A stretch of DNA of 64,000 nt from Gigaspora rosea. Taxonomy: Eukaryota > Glomeromycota > Glomeromycetes > Diversisporales > Gigasporaceae. How positions within the stretch are numbered: the stretch's first letter is position 1; the number at the start of each line of letters is the position of its first letter. A program made the translations under genes and the position numbers. This document shows positions 12,395 to 24,290 of the stretch, in pieces. The stretch spans positions 64,559 through 128,558 of the forward strand of contig QKWP01000779.1 in NCBI GenBank assembly GCA_003550325.1, read 5' to 3'. The notes below the pieces were generated by a model that made no database searches, was not told the DNA's origin, and saw only the letters and a program-made list of their open reading frames with translations.

Positions 12395-12478
12395 CAGAAA
12401 TTATCTGATTAGGGTTTCACTAAGTAGTTGACCCCTCTACCCTCCCATCTGATAATTTTTCTAGCATTTGATTGGTTA
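12395..12478. repeat. Short foldback repeat
   Basis: GCGCCAGAAATTATCTGAT at the left and, inverted, GCTAGAAAAATTATCAGAT at the right flank a roughly 40-bp GC-richer spacer. A related sequence lies near 23505-23560. It is non-coding. Confidence 0.45.
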
Positions 12479-12499
12479 AAATTTAATAATATATATATA

Positions 12500-12655
12500 T
12501 ATATTAAAAATTAGATAACTTTTGATCTACTAGTCTGTTTTGGATGATTCAACTACCAAAATATTCGTCTTAGTGAGACTATTCTAACAAGCCCAAAACT
12601 ATCAAAATCCAATCACAGAATCCCAAGATCATTCAACTTTTGTATAAATTTAATT
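12500..12655 (-). repeat. Dispersed repeat, also at 13480-13605 and 16140-16265
   Basis: Read on the minus strand it contains TTTTGGGCTTGTTAGAAT, then CTCACTAAGACGAATATTTT, then ACTAGTAGATCAAAAGTTAT. The plus-strand stretches 13480-13605 and 16140-16265 contain the same three blocks. It is a dispersed non-coding repeat of unknown class. Confidence 0.6.
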
Positions 12656-12669
12656 GATAATCCGCCTAT

Positions 12670-13412
12670 AATAGGTGAAATGTGGTGAGCTTCCATTTAA
12701 ATTTTTTTTCTTATTAAGTTAATAATACATATCCACTAATTGAAAGTTGTAGAACTTGTTGAGATGCATCTAACGGTAGTTAAGTCATCCAAATCGGCCC
12801 AGTAGATGGCGAAATATCATATAAAAATCTGCACATTTAAAAATCATTATAGGCGAAATGTGGTGTCCTTTATCTAAAACTTTTTCCTTCTAAGTTAACA
12901 ATACATGCCCACTAATTAAAAGTTGTAGAGCTCGTCGAGATGCATCTAACAGTAGTTAGACCATCAAATCGGCCTAGTGGATAGCAAGATATCGTCAAAA
13001 AATGATTGGCTGACTATATAAAATCTCTAAACCTATGTTTTACAAAGATTTTATATAGTCAGCCAATCGTTTTTTGACGATATCTCACCATCCACTGGGC
13101 CGATTTGGATGATCTAACCCCATTAGATGCATCTTGACAAGCTCTACAACTTTATATTAGTGGACATGTCATTAACTTAGTAAGAAAAAATGTTTTAGAT
13201 GGAAGCACGCCACATTTTGCCTATAGTGATTTTTATGTGATAGTTGGCTAATCGTTTTTCGATGATATCTCGCATCCACTAGGCCGATTTGAATGATCTA
13301 ATCACCATTAGATGCGTCTCGATGAGCTCTACAACTTTTAATTAGTGGGCATGTATTGTTAACTTAGTAAGAAAAAAATTTGAAATGGAAGCATGCTACA
13401 TTTCGCCTATAG
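12670..13412. mobile_element. Foldback element, four-arm copy
   Basis: There are four arms of the family seen at 8445-9035. Two read rightwards (about 12670-12835 and 12848-13025) and two leftwards (about 13045-13230 and 13240-13412). The outer edge CTATAGGATCACTCTCTAGTTGACAGGC is shared with the 9.03-kb copy. The arrangement suggests one foldback inserted within, or recombined with, another. Confidence 0.72.
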
Positions 13413-14379
13413 GATCACTCTCTAGTTGACAGGCAGATTATCAATTAATCTAAATAATAAGAAAATCTTTAACGATCTTGTGATTCCATTATTAGATTTT
13501 AATAATTTTGGGCTCGTTGGAATCGTCTTTTTAAGGCAGTTATTTTGGTGGTAAAATTATCACAAATGGACCAGTCTATCAAAGGTTATCAACGATTTTA
13601 TTTTAATTTCAAATTTTGCTTTATACAGGATTAAATGATGATATCTTGTGAACTATCGATCATAATCGCATAATTTTGTACTAACTGACTCATCTCATCG
13701 TGACGAATTGAATGGTACCAAAATCGTATAATTTGGATTAATAGTTCACAAATATCATTAGAGATCTTTAGTATACCGAATTAGGTACTATACCAAAATT
13801 GGACTATAATCGTTAAAATGTAATATCGCATGGTTAAGTGATCAGATTCAGATAATTTTGTGTTATTTGATTCGTTTCAATGAGACGAATCGAATGGTAC
13901 CAAAATCATTTGATTCTGATTGATATGGCACGTGGTATTTATCATAGAACTTAGGTGCACCGAATTAGACATATCTAATTATTAATTGTTTATAGAATAC
14001 AAATCTTTGTTGATCTTAGAACATCAGAAAATTTTATATATACTGTAGATATTAATCGATATATAACAATTAATCGTTTTATATCAATTAAAAAATAACG
14101 ATATCTATCGATTAACTGGCTAAAAATTGATATATATCTAAATCAATATATATCATTTTCTATATTAAATCGTTATATATCTACAAATCGATTATAATCA
14201 GAATTATTTAAAACAATATATAACGATTAACAGATCTTTAACGATTATACAGTGTTTTGACCACAATAATATATAACGATTAACAGATCTTTAACGATTA
14301 CACAGCGTTTTGACCATGTTACAAAAATTTCATCCCAGATCACCAGGTAAAAAAAAAAAATAAAAACATAAAAAAAAAA
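13413..14379. repeat. Mixed dispersed repeats with a tandem duplication at 14208-14320
   Basis: Blocks with GACGAATCGAATGGTACCAAAATC occur at about 13700 and 13890. At 14208-14320 a unit of about 55 bp containing TATATAACGATTAACAGATC and CAGYGTTTTGACCA is duplicated in tandem. No gene is seen. Confidence 0.55.
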
Positions 14380-15289
14380 NNNNNNNNNNNNNNNNNNNNN
14401 NNNNNNNNNNNNNNNNNNNNNNNNNNNNNNNNNNNNNNNNNNNNNNNNNNNNNNNNNNNNNNNNNNNNNNNNNNNNNNNNNNNNNNNNNNNNNNNNNNNN
14501 NNNNNNNNNNNNNNNNNNNNNNNNNNNNNNNNNNNNNNNNNNNNNNNNNNNNNNNNNNNNNNNNNNNNNNNNNNNNNNNNNNNNNNNNNNNNNNNNNNNN
14601 NNNNNNNNNNNNNNNNNNNNNNNNNNNNNNNNNNNNNNNNNNNNNNNNNNNNNNNNNNNNNNNNNNNNNNNNNNNNNNNNNNNNNNNNNNNNNNNNNNNN
14701 NNNNNNNNNNNNNNNNNNNNNNNNNNNNNNNNNNNNNNNNNNNNNNNNNNNNNNNNNNNNNNNNNNNNNNNNNNNNNNNNNNNNNNNNNNNNNNNNNNNN
14801 NNNNNNNNNNNNNNNNNNNNNNNNNNNNNNNNNNNNNNNNNNNNNNNNNNNNNNNNNNNNNNNNNNNNNNNNNNNNNNNNNNNNNNNNNNNNNNNNNNNN
14901 NNNNNNNNNNNNNNNNNNNNNNNNNNNNNNNNNNNNNNNNNNNNNNNNNNNNNNNNNNNNNNNNNNNNNNNNNNNNNNNNNNNNNNNNNNNNNNNNNNNN
15001 NNNNNNNNNNNNNNNNNNNNNNNNNNNNNNNNNNNNNNNNNNNNNNNNNNNNNNNNNNNNNNNNNNNNNNNNNNNNNNNNNNNNNNNNNNNNNNNNNNNN
15101 NNNNNNNNNNNNNNNNNNNNNNNNNNNNNNNNNNNNNNNNNNNNNNNNNNNNNNNNNNNNNNNNNNNNNNNNNNNNNNNNNNNNNNNNNNNNNNNNNNNN
15201 NNNNNNNNNNNNNNNNNNNNNNNNNNNNNNNNNNNNNNNNNNNNNNNNNNNNNNNNNNNNNNNNNNNNNNNNNNNNNNNNNNNNNNNNN
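14380..15289. other. Assembly gap (N)
   Basis: A run of 910 undetermined bases. Both edges are homopolymer-rich or repeated, and the right edge is a tandem repeat, which is likely why the assembly broke here. Confidence 0.99.
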
Positions 15290-15790
15290 TTTTACTTATT
15301 TTTTTAACTTTATTTTATTTTATTTATCCTTTACTTCTTTCGAAACTTTGCAAGAAAACGACTTGACTTTCCGGCACTTTACAAGAACACCAATTCTAAC
15401 ATCTCTGGTACTTTGCAAGAAGTCACAAATATGAACAAACATAATTGAATATAGGCAAATATGAGCGAAATATAATAGTTTATTTTTTTTTGTTTTTGTT
15501 TTTTTTGTTATTTTTTCGGGTTTGTTTTTTTGTTTTTTTTTACTTATTTTTTTTATTTTATTTATTCTTACTTCTTTCAGAACTTTGCAAGAAAACAACC
15601 TAACTTTCTGGTACTTTGCAAAAAGTAGCGAATATAAATGAATATAAGCAAATATAAGCAAATATGAGCGAATATAAAGAATATAATACTGTAGTTTATT
15701 TTTTTTGTTTTCATTTTTTTAATTTTTTTTGGTTTCGTTTTTTTTGGATTTATTTTTTTTGTCATTTTTTTTATAATAATATATAATATA
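15290..15790. repeat. Tandem repeat, about 248-bp unit, at the gap edge
   Basis: Two units (from about 15292 and 15541) share TTACTTCTTTC, AACTTTGCAAGAAAAC and GGTACTTTGCAA, AATATAGGCAAATATGAGCG-type sequence and T-rich spacers. The array probably continues into the gap. Two long minus-strand ORFs here are lysine-rich products of the repeat and are not considered genes. Confidence 0.65.
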
Positions 15791-16926
15791 TTATAATATA
15801 TAATATATGTAATATTTAAAATATAATATATAATAAAAAAATAAAATTTTATATTAAATAGCAAAACCCTGTGAATATTGTATAATTAATAAATTAAAAT
15901 ATTATATAATAATAATAAATAAAAAAATTTATAATTAAATTGCGAAAACTTGCAAAAACTTGCGAAAACCTGTAAAATGTTCAAAAAGCATGATTATGTG
16001 AATATAATAATTATTAATTGATATCACTATTGATAGTAATCGATTAACCGGATATATATCGATAGAAATCGACAGGGGTGTTGGTAATCGATATATATCT
16101 TACCGGTTAGTAATCGATATATATCTATATATAAAATTTGCGATTGATCCTGTAATTAGAATTTAATGATTTTGGGCTTGTTATAATCATCTTACTGAGG
16201 CGAACATTTTGGTAATTAAATATCAAAAATGGACTAGTAGATCAAAAGTTATACAATATTAAAAATTATATATATATAATAATATATATAAATATATATT
16301 TATATATTATATCGACCTCTCCATTTCCAAGATGATTAAAGGAACGATACACAAAATTAGCATCAAACACAATATAACTAATATTAATACTTAGCCTTTT
16401 ATGGACAACTTCATATGCCTTCACCTCTCACAAGGGAAACGATTACCTATTGGCCTGATCACGACGGATACTTGCTTCCCTTCTACAAATTTAAAAATGC
16501 AAGCCTCACTTACCCCCAACTTCACCATAAAATCATCAAGAATTTATACAAGTCTTGAAAGACCAGCAGAGCGACTATAGATAAGAATATCAAAACGCCC
16601 AACCCTAACAGACTCATTCCTATCCCCCCACCTACTTCACATACAGACATTTCTACAACTAGAGAATTAAAATATAGAATGTGGACACACAATTTTGTAG
16701 CACATAATACCTCCCCTACTACTATAGCATACATAACCTAGTTAGGTCTGCGACCTTCCTTAGTTAAGTCTAGGTCAAAAGTAAATTAGCTTTAACCTCC
16801 CCCTTCCCGAAAATTAATGTATCATATTATGAAAGTCCTGTAATATCTACCTTAATACCAATAAAAGAAATGAGAACAGACCTTACTTATAAAAAAAATA
16901 TATATATATATATATTATATCGAAAA
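15791..16926. other. Non-coding; ATCGATATATATC repeats and an unassigned GC-richer block
   Basis: At 16020-16130 several TAATCGATATATATC-type motifs occur. At 16320-16860 the composition is noticeably richer in C and looks unlike the surroundings, but no frame gives a recognisable protein. TA microsatellites bound it at 16263-16310 and 16895-16920. Confidence 0.4.
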
Positions 16927-17360
16927 ACTCTTTCTAACGATCCCTCGTACCAAAAATTTCAAGAAAACTGACCTATGAAAACTCTACAGTTAACATAATT
17001 AATATACAAAAAGCTTCACTCAGAGCAGCAGGGACTCAAGACTAATTATCGTATACTTGGTTGTAACTGAAACAGAGATGAAAAAGACTCGAACCCTTAT
17101 GAGAGAGGTCTCCTGGCAGAAGACTCTAGTGCTACCAAGCAAAGAAGTAGTAGGCAAGAAAACCTGGAGCTTTGTCAAGTTTTATGGATATGAAAACAGA
17201 AATAGATACTTGGTTAGTTTGGTTATACTGTATAGCGTAACTCTTTCAAGTCCTGTTATTTTGGTATACTCCCTCTTGCTCCTTTGGCTTTTCGAAATTT
17301 CGACAAAAGTGGGCATTTTGGTTTACTCCCTCCAAAAGATCGGCGCATTTACTAATTTAC
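16927..17360 (+). repeat. Repeat shared with 28790-29215
   Basis: The two regions align along their whole length: ACTCTTTCT then GATC and GTACCA at the start, ACTCTAGYRCTA in the middle, GTATAGCRTAAYTCTTTCA near the end. The 16.9-kb copy is richer in GC, so the 28.8-kb copy is older or more mutated. This copy abuts the Mutator-like TIR at 17250-17480. Confidence 0.65.
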
Positions 17361-17767
17361 GCCTCACTTTTCTGCCATTTTTATTGTTCACAGGTAAATC
17401 TCACCCCTGATTGGACAAGATCGTTGACATCATGCCTTTCTGACTTTCCGAATACTTCACCTCTGACTTATCGTTCTATTGGCTAATTTTAAAGATATTT
17501 GTGCGTACGTACACTAACATTTTTGATCTTTGGTTTCATATTTGGCATAGACTTGTATATTTCCCTTCTAAATTTCTTATATTTTTGAGTTTTTTTTAAT
17601 ACAAAACAAGGTTCGTGTGATAATCTTTTTTAAAGCTTTACGCAACGCGTAAGTTTAAGCCTAGAAGGTTTTCATTTATTACTTATTCTATAATTTTGAC
17701 TTAAAATATTTAATATACAGTAACTTTCAGTAAATCTTGATATAATATAGGGCCCGGGCATGTCAAC

Positions 17768-18413
17768 TATCCCTTAGATTGTAGAACACAGGCAAATTTG
17801 CCTGCGTTTTTGCACTTTTTTAGCTCTGATTTACTTTTTTAAAATGCTAAAATAATTAAATAAAACTTTGTACAATTATATTTGAAAATAAGAATTATTT
17901 TTTTGCAAAATTAGTTTTTATATTATAAGAAAATAAATTATAGTTACATATAAGCTGAAAATAGATAATTTTAAGAAAAAATTTTTTTAAAAAATTTTAT
18001 TACAATTTTTCTGCGATCTTATTTAGTTTTAGTTTTAGAACTATAGTTCTTAAGACAATATTGTAGTTTATATAAAGGATGACAACTTTCATTATTGCAA
18101 CTTTAATGATTTACTTGTAAAAATTAAGACTTGTATTAGAAGTAAAGATTTTTTTTATAGACGGGAACATATAAAATTTGAAAAAATCTAAAGAAAAATT
18201 TTAATAGTAAAAATGCCAATACAAGAACTTTAAACATTTATTATATTAAAGTTTTCTAATGATTTTAAAAAAAAATTTATAACAAAGTTACTAAAACAAA
18301 ACTCAAAGAATATTTTTTACTTAGAAAAGATATGGCTAAAATCAATATTTAAAATTTTATTAAAAATTTTAAAATACGCAGGCAAATTTGCCTGTGTTAC
18401 AATCTAAGGGATA
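17768..18413. mobile_element. MITE of the TATCCCTTARAYTGTA family, copy 2
   Basis: The tips TATCCCTTAGATTGTA match on both ends in inverted orientation. Each is followed within about 5 bp by the perfect palindrome AGGCAAATTTGCCT. The interior aligns with the reverse complement of 10390-11047. It is nested in the MULE, so it inserted after the MULE did. Confidence 0.78.
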
Positions 18414-18863
18414 ATTTATTAGTGTATTGAGCTTTGATCTGTGTATTAAGAATTTATTTCGTCTTCACTATATCGAATCAAGAGCATAGTGTAATAGCCT
18501 TGATACTGTAATATGCTGTATATATTTCAAGACTTAATAAAGTTCAACTTTTGAATTTTTTTCTTATTCGTGACGCATTATATAATTCGATATTTTTTAA
18601 TTCGTAACTTTTCATTCATGACATTATATAATTTATTAATTAATAAATTCAATTAATTTGCATACTGTATGCACAAAATTTTTAAATTTTTTATTAGTAT
18701 CAATATGTGTTTATTTCGTAGCATTTATTTAGTGGATACTGTTTAATGCATAAAATTGATTGTATATTTAGATAATGTTAATTGTAAATTCATTAATTTT
18801 ACATTTAATTAATAAAATAATTTATTACATTATATAATTTGGTAAAATTAATATTTTTACATC

Positions 18864-19445
18864 CCTTATTCCCAAAATAAAATCCTAATAAATAATGATT
18901 TCTAAGCCCATACAATAAACACATACTGAATTCGTGAGGAAAAAATTGAGTGCATACTGAATTCGTGAAGAAAATTGTATGCATGCCAAACTCATGAAAA
19001 ATCATTCTACTAAATGCGTACCAAATTCGCGAAAGAAAATTAAAGATAGTATTGTAAAATAGAAATTACTATCATACATGCCAATTAAAATTCCTAAGCG
19101 CAGTTATAAGCATATAATAAAATGAATACATAATAAATTAGTGAGGGAAACATTTGGGTGTATGTTATTTGAATCATTCTGTATAAAATGGGTATCGAAT
19201 TCATGAGAAAATTAAAGATAATAATGTAAAATATAATAAAATAAATTACTGCCATGCATGCCAATTAAGATCCCTAAGTGCAGTTCTAAGCCCATATATT
19301 AAATGAACATATGCTGAATTTGTAAAAAAAATTATATATATGCCAAATTCGAATCGTTCTACAAAAATGTGTGCTAAATTCGTGAGAGAAAAGAATAAAT
19401 GCAGAATAAATATTATAAAATTGAAATTATTGCCATGCATGCCAA
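18864..19445. repeat. Tandem repeat, about 180-bp unit, upstream of the transposase
   Basis: Three imperfect units are marked by CATGCCAATTAARATYCCTAAG at 19077 and 19257 and by CATGCCAAAATTCC at 19438, with a less similar unit before 19077. Internal phrases such as CTRAATTCGTGAG and GAAAATTAAAGATA recur. The array lies 5' of the MULE transposase and may be its subterminal or promoter region. Confidence 0.65.
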
Positions 19446-19653
19446 AATTCCAAATGAAAGAATAGCCCAGACTGGTAGATATAGTGAAAGTTTTTCTTTC
19501 TAAAAAAATTATAAAAAGAAGTAATTGTAGTATTAGATCTCCTTCGAATTAACACAAATCAAAGAGTTCTTATTATAAGAATAATAAATCTTATCTTTTC
19601 AACCTTAAAATTAATTCATTTTCAAAAATTTTTTATTAATCTTAATTCTTCAA

Positions 19654-21924
19654 ATGTCATCATTATTAAATGAAGCAATGCTTAATAACAACGAACCTGG
19701 TATATTATTGCTAATCGATATCGATGCGATCTTTGATATTGATGAGGAATCCGACATGGATATTAGTGATAATGAGATTGATGATGCTCTTGATAGAATT
19801 ATGGATGCAACAGATGGTGTTGAAGAAATGTGAGAAATGCAAGATGATGACGAAACCCCACAGGATTCGCATAATACAAAGAAATCCAAAATGTTTCGCT
19901 TATCTGCTGATAGCTATGACGAATGGATAAAAAATCTTGAGAAGGCAGGGCTTAGTTATATTAGACATGAACATAAGGCAAAAGAAAGTAGCTCTAGAAA
20001 AAAATATAGGTGGACAGAACGATGGCTCTGCCATCGTTATGGAGCTTATAATAGTGTTGCAAAGAAAGATTCTAGCAAAAAGTCGTGGCTTGCACAAAAA
20101 GAATCTAAAAAATGTGGATGCAAAAGTTATATTAAAGTAATGCTTCCAGTTGATTCAACAACAGTAATTCTGCAACACTATTATAAGCATAATAACTATC
20201 AACCTAGCTGTTTATCGGATTTATGCACACTTCCTCTATCTGATAATATATGCTATTTTATTAGACAACGTGCTTTAGAGGGACTTGATACTCATAGTAT
20301 TCAATAGCTTTTGCGGCACTGTGGAATTGAACTTCAAGATCGTGTGCAACTTTTGGAGCAGGAAACGGAATTTCAAAATATTCAATCATTACGCGATAGC
20401 CTAGTAACAAGAGATGATATTTATACTATTGTGCATAATACGTTAAAATCATGTGCCTACCTTGATAATGATGAATTAAGATCTTTAATAAAGTGGCAAG
20501 AAAAACTAAGTTGCATGGGTGGATATTGTTTGTTTAATAATAGTGGGGATAAAAATAAAGAGTTTATGTTTGCTTTTCAAACAGAAAAGCAAAAAAAATT
20601 AATAAAATTTGCAAGAGTGGTGTGCTTAGATGGTACACACGGATTAAATCAACATGGATATCACTTTTTCACGCTCATTATACGACATCCAGCAACAGGA
20701 AGTGGATACCCGGTCGTGTTTTTAATTAGTAAGTTCAAGCGATCAGTTACATTAAAAGCTTGGCTTGATTTTTTAAATGAAAAAAATAGTGAATGGAATC
20801 CAGATATCTTCATGGTTGACGATGCAGGTGAGGAGATTAAGGCGGTTGAAGAATGTTTTCTTAACGCCAATGTATTATTGTGCCATTTTCACGTATTGCG
20901 CTCCTGGCATCGCAATCTAAATCATCATCATGGCACTAATAAAGATCCTCACAAAGCAATTATTTGGGAGGATCTTTGGCAGCTAATGAAAACTGAAGGA
21001 TGGGATGACTCAGAAGCATTAAGGCAAATTACAGATGCGATTAACAAGTGGAAAAGAATGGGTATTGAGGCTTCAACTAAATTTGCTGACTATTTTGAAA
21101 GGTGGTGGAAACCTAAATATAATAAATGGATGGTATGTTTGAGAGGGGTTGCTAGAGACATAATGGATACTAATAATTTAATAGAGGCATTTCATAGAAA
21201 ATTGAAATATGTATATATGAGAGGAAGACCTAAGCGATGCCTCGATGGTGAAGTATACCTTCTTGTAGAAATCGTACTCTGTGACTTGGACTTTTCTGTT
21301 TTTTTGGATGATTTGAATATTGGAAGAATGAATCCACGACGACGACAGCAACGAATCCGAGAAATTGAAGGAACAAAAAGAATTAATCGGAATAATATAT
21401 ACAATATCAGTTTTGATACTTGGATCGTCCGCTCTATGACTAACGCTGATATTGAATATTCTGTTAGAAGAAGTAATGATAAAGATAATTTAAATATATC
21501 TTCATATATTTGTACTTGCCGTGATTTCAGAATTCGTTAATTACCGTGCAAGCATATATTTGCTGTATTAAATCGATTTCAGATCTCTAAAAATAATGTA
21601 GAAGAGAATAATCAATATGTCCAAGTTCAACATCGCATGGAGATTAATATTTCTAATTCTTCTAGCACTTCTTATCCACCTATGGATTATATTAATGCAG
21701 AAAAAGGTGAGTTTGAAAAATTATGGGAGGAACTTGCAGCAATTGCTGCAGAGTGGAATGGTAAAAATAATCAGGACATTCATAGTCTGCGATTCACTCT
21801 CCAACAAGTAGTTCAAATAGAGATGGCGAGAATTGCAAGAATCGATACTTTACCACAAATTATCAGCAGTAATGAGCAAAATGCTGCACCGAATAAGAAA
21901 TTTAGAAAGCAAGGCAGATTTTAA
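19654..21924 (+). pseudogene. MULE transposase, one frame with three in-frame stops
   Basis: A single reading frame of 757 codons runs from the ATG at 19654 to the TAA at 21922. It is broken only by TGA (19831), TAG (20305) and TAA (21538), with no frameshift. After an acidic N-terminus it holds a FAR1/WRKY-GCM1-like cysteine-histidine region (GCKSYIKV to HYYKHNN). The MULE catalytic core follows: Asp at about 326 in CLDGTHG, Asp-Asp at 389-390 in MVDDAGEE with the CHFH motif after it, and Glu at about 511 in NNLIEAFHRKLK. A C-terminal SWIM zinc finger (CTC, then LPCKH) spans the third stop. The first 60 codons before the TGA are very acidic and may or may not belong. The element would mobilise itself and TIR-bearing derivatives. 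Its good preservation suggests recent inactivation, and the last two stops are one C-to-T change from Gln codons. Confidence 0.9.
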
Positions 21925-22699
21925 TTTAAGTCTAAAACATAATAGATATTGTATTTAAATAACCATTAAATTTTCTAAAACTAAAAACTAATATGAATCA
22001 ATATGAATATTGTTAATATGCTTACCTTTTTAATTTAATTTCAATAAGTTGGGTTTGGATTTCGGCAAGTCGTTCAATCCTTTTTTGAGCATTTGCAATT
22101 TGTTGTAGAGAGAAAAGGAAAATTATGAGTATCGTCATTTACGATATAAACATAGGGTTAAGTAGAATTAAAATCGATAAATTATATTACCTTTTATGTT
22201 ACGTTAAAAAATATGTTCATCTATATTTGAGCAATAGAAGTTTTTTTTTTAATAAATTATGTAGTAATAAGAACATTTTTTTTCTAATAAAAAACCAATT
22301 TACATCATCTAATCTGAAAAAAATTAAAGTTTCAAAAAAGGAGACAATCTTTTATACATGCAGAATTGTACAGATGCAAGAAGCACGTTACTTTAAGAAA
22401 AATGTCTACATCGTTCGTGTAATCAAATTGTTACACAACCGATTTTATAGTAGGTAGAATCGGAGAATCGAGTCAATGGAAAGTCAGAAGTCGGAAAGGT
22501 ATGATCATCCAATCAGAGGTGAGATTTACCTGCGGCCAATAAAAATGGCAGAAAAGTAATGTGTAAATTAGTAAATGCAAGATCAGCATGGTTTACTCTT
22601 CCAAATTGGGAATGCGGCTACTATATTGGAACAAGTCACGAGTAAAATTTCAGGACGTGCGATAGTTTGGTGTTAACGACTTGAAATTTCTTTCTAGAA

Positions 22700-24059
22700 T
22701 ATTCTTTTAGCCGTATTTTTCTTTTCTTTTTTTATTTCAATTTATTAGCTTTTTTTTACATTATGGTTTTTACTTACATATAATACCTAGCAGATTATTT
22801 TGAGCATTGTATTATATAATTTTTAAGATTTAGCACATGCAGAAATATTTTTCTGCACAGGTGAAATTAGTGCTGTCATTCAGCCTTTTTTTAGCCTTTT
22901 TCTTCTTTCTTTTTATTTTGTTTTATTTTAGTATTAGTTTGGTATTCGTTTAGGTAGTTGCAAGTTTTCCCCTCTTTATTTTACCCCTTATTCATATATG
23001 TTGTTTTTTTCTTCTTCGAAATTCCTTTTCTTGAGAAGCTAGGAGAAGAAGGTTTAAAATTAGGCTGTTCGACAACGCCTTCTAGTATGTAGTATCAACT
23101 AGTGCGGCAAGTCGCATTTTGCATTCTTGAAAATTAGAATCAGAGTGATGTATGGACTCGTGAAATTAAAATTATGTAAACTCTGAAAATTTATAACATT
23201 TTAATAAAGAGTACCTACGGGACTGCTTAAGTGTAAAAAAAAAAATAAATAAATATTTATATATTAAATAGGCCGTTATTTTATGGCGACGAGTCGCCAT
23301 GGCAACCCTATATGAATAGCCAATCAAAATTGAGCACATGACTATATAATACATTGCTTATTGTCAGCCTATAAAAATTTCCTACAAACTTTCTAATTTT
23401 TATAACAAAAAACACAAAAGAAAATTTTCTAACCCTAAATATAATTGGCTGCTATATGTAGGGTCACCATTTATAATTTTCCTATTATATATATTATATT
23501 ATATATAGAACCTGATAATTTCTCTACCCCCCACCTACCTAAAAATCAGGTGATAAATAGTGCTCCCCTAAAGTTATTAAACATTAAACAATGCCAAAAA
23601 TGGATACTTTTTGCTATCTGGTATTGTATAAAAGTATTTATATATAAAAAAATAGTGGTTATATTTTGTATGATTATATAGAGTTTGTAACTATAAAGAA
23701 GATAACTGTAAAGAAGGATCACTATATAACTTTAAAATTTTATTATAATATTAAAACTAAATTTGCAAAAAGATAATTTTTATTGGTCAGAGAGTTTAAA
23801 TAGACAGGTCCCATAGTTGGTCTGCAGATATAACAGCTAGTGTAAAACCTTCGGCGGACTACTTAAATTAGGCACCAAAAATGCATGTATGGCTAATTGT
23901 ATACTCATTCATATAACAAATATTACAAATATTCAATAAAACCTTCAGCCAAAGGGCCTAAAAAATGGAAATAATTACATATAAGGGCCCAAATAAAAAA
24001 TAATAAATATAAGGGCCCAAAATTTGAACAAATTTGTTGATTGATAATTCTTATTTTTA
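22700..24059. other. Non-coding, repeat-derived
   Basis: The stretch 23030-23090 (GAAGCTAGGAGAAGAAGG onward) resembles 29558-29610, and both stretches end in AATAAA followed by a poly(A)-like run (near 23202-23245 and 29807-29833). The rest is AT-rich with no supported gene. Confidence 0.4.
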
Positions 24060-24290
24060 AATATAATTTTTTTTTGATTTTAAAGCACTTATTTTTGAAA
24101 CTAGAATTTTATAGCTATATATACAACTTTTGGTTGTCTATTTAAGTTGTTTAATTAAAAGCTTTATACTAGAAGCTATATATTTATTTTAATATTTTAA
24201 AAAATAAATTAGAGCTAAAAAAAAAAAAATGCAAAAATGCAAGCAAATTTGCCTGTATTGGTTTACAATCTAAGAAATAAAGTTCTAATT
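24060..24290. mobile_element. Partial MITE, TATCCCTTARAYTGTA family, copy 3
   Basis: Only the right end is recognisable: AAATTTGCCTGTATTGG, then TTACAATCTAAGAAATAA, with interior similarity to 17768-18413 (AATTAGAGCTAAAAA). The left end is lost or diverged. A further fragment of the family with CAAACAAATTTGCTTGC lies at 30190-30260. Confidence 0.5.

Larger units (their letters stand above)
17250..22660 (+). mobile_element. Mutator-like element (MULE) with TIRs
   Basis: An inverted repeat of about 150-230 bp bounds the transposase frame at 19654-21924. The left copy (about 17250-17480) and the reverse complement of the right copy (about 22450-22660) share GCATTTACTAATTTAC, TTTTCTGCCATTTTTATTG and CAGGTAAATCTCACC at roughly 85% identity. 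Long TIRs around a MULE transposase are typical of the superfamily. The exact tips and target duplication are uncertain: TAGTTTGGT occurs at 17215-17223 and 22663-22671, but does not abut the left TIR. A MITE (17768-18413) and a roughly 180-bp tandem array (18864-19445) lie inside. Confidence 0.72.

Noticed and set aside
15320-15864. Long lysine-rich minus-strand ORFs as genes
   Set aside because: They translate a T-rich tandem repeat and repeat within themselves. No domain or splice support is present.
17057-17410. 117-aa plus-strand ORF as a host gene
   Set aside because: It lies in a repeat shared with 28790-29215 and in the MULE TIR. The copy does not keep the frame.
20305-21540. Separate genes for each open block of the MULE transposase
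   Set aside because: The blocks are one continuous frame with in-frame stops and one set of catalytic motifs. They are a single inactivated transposase.
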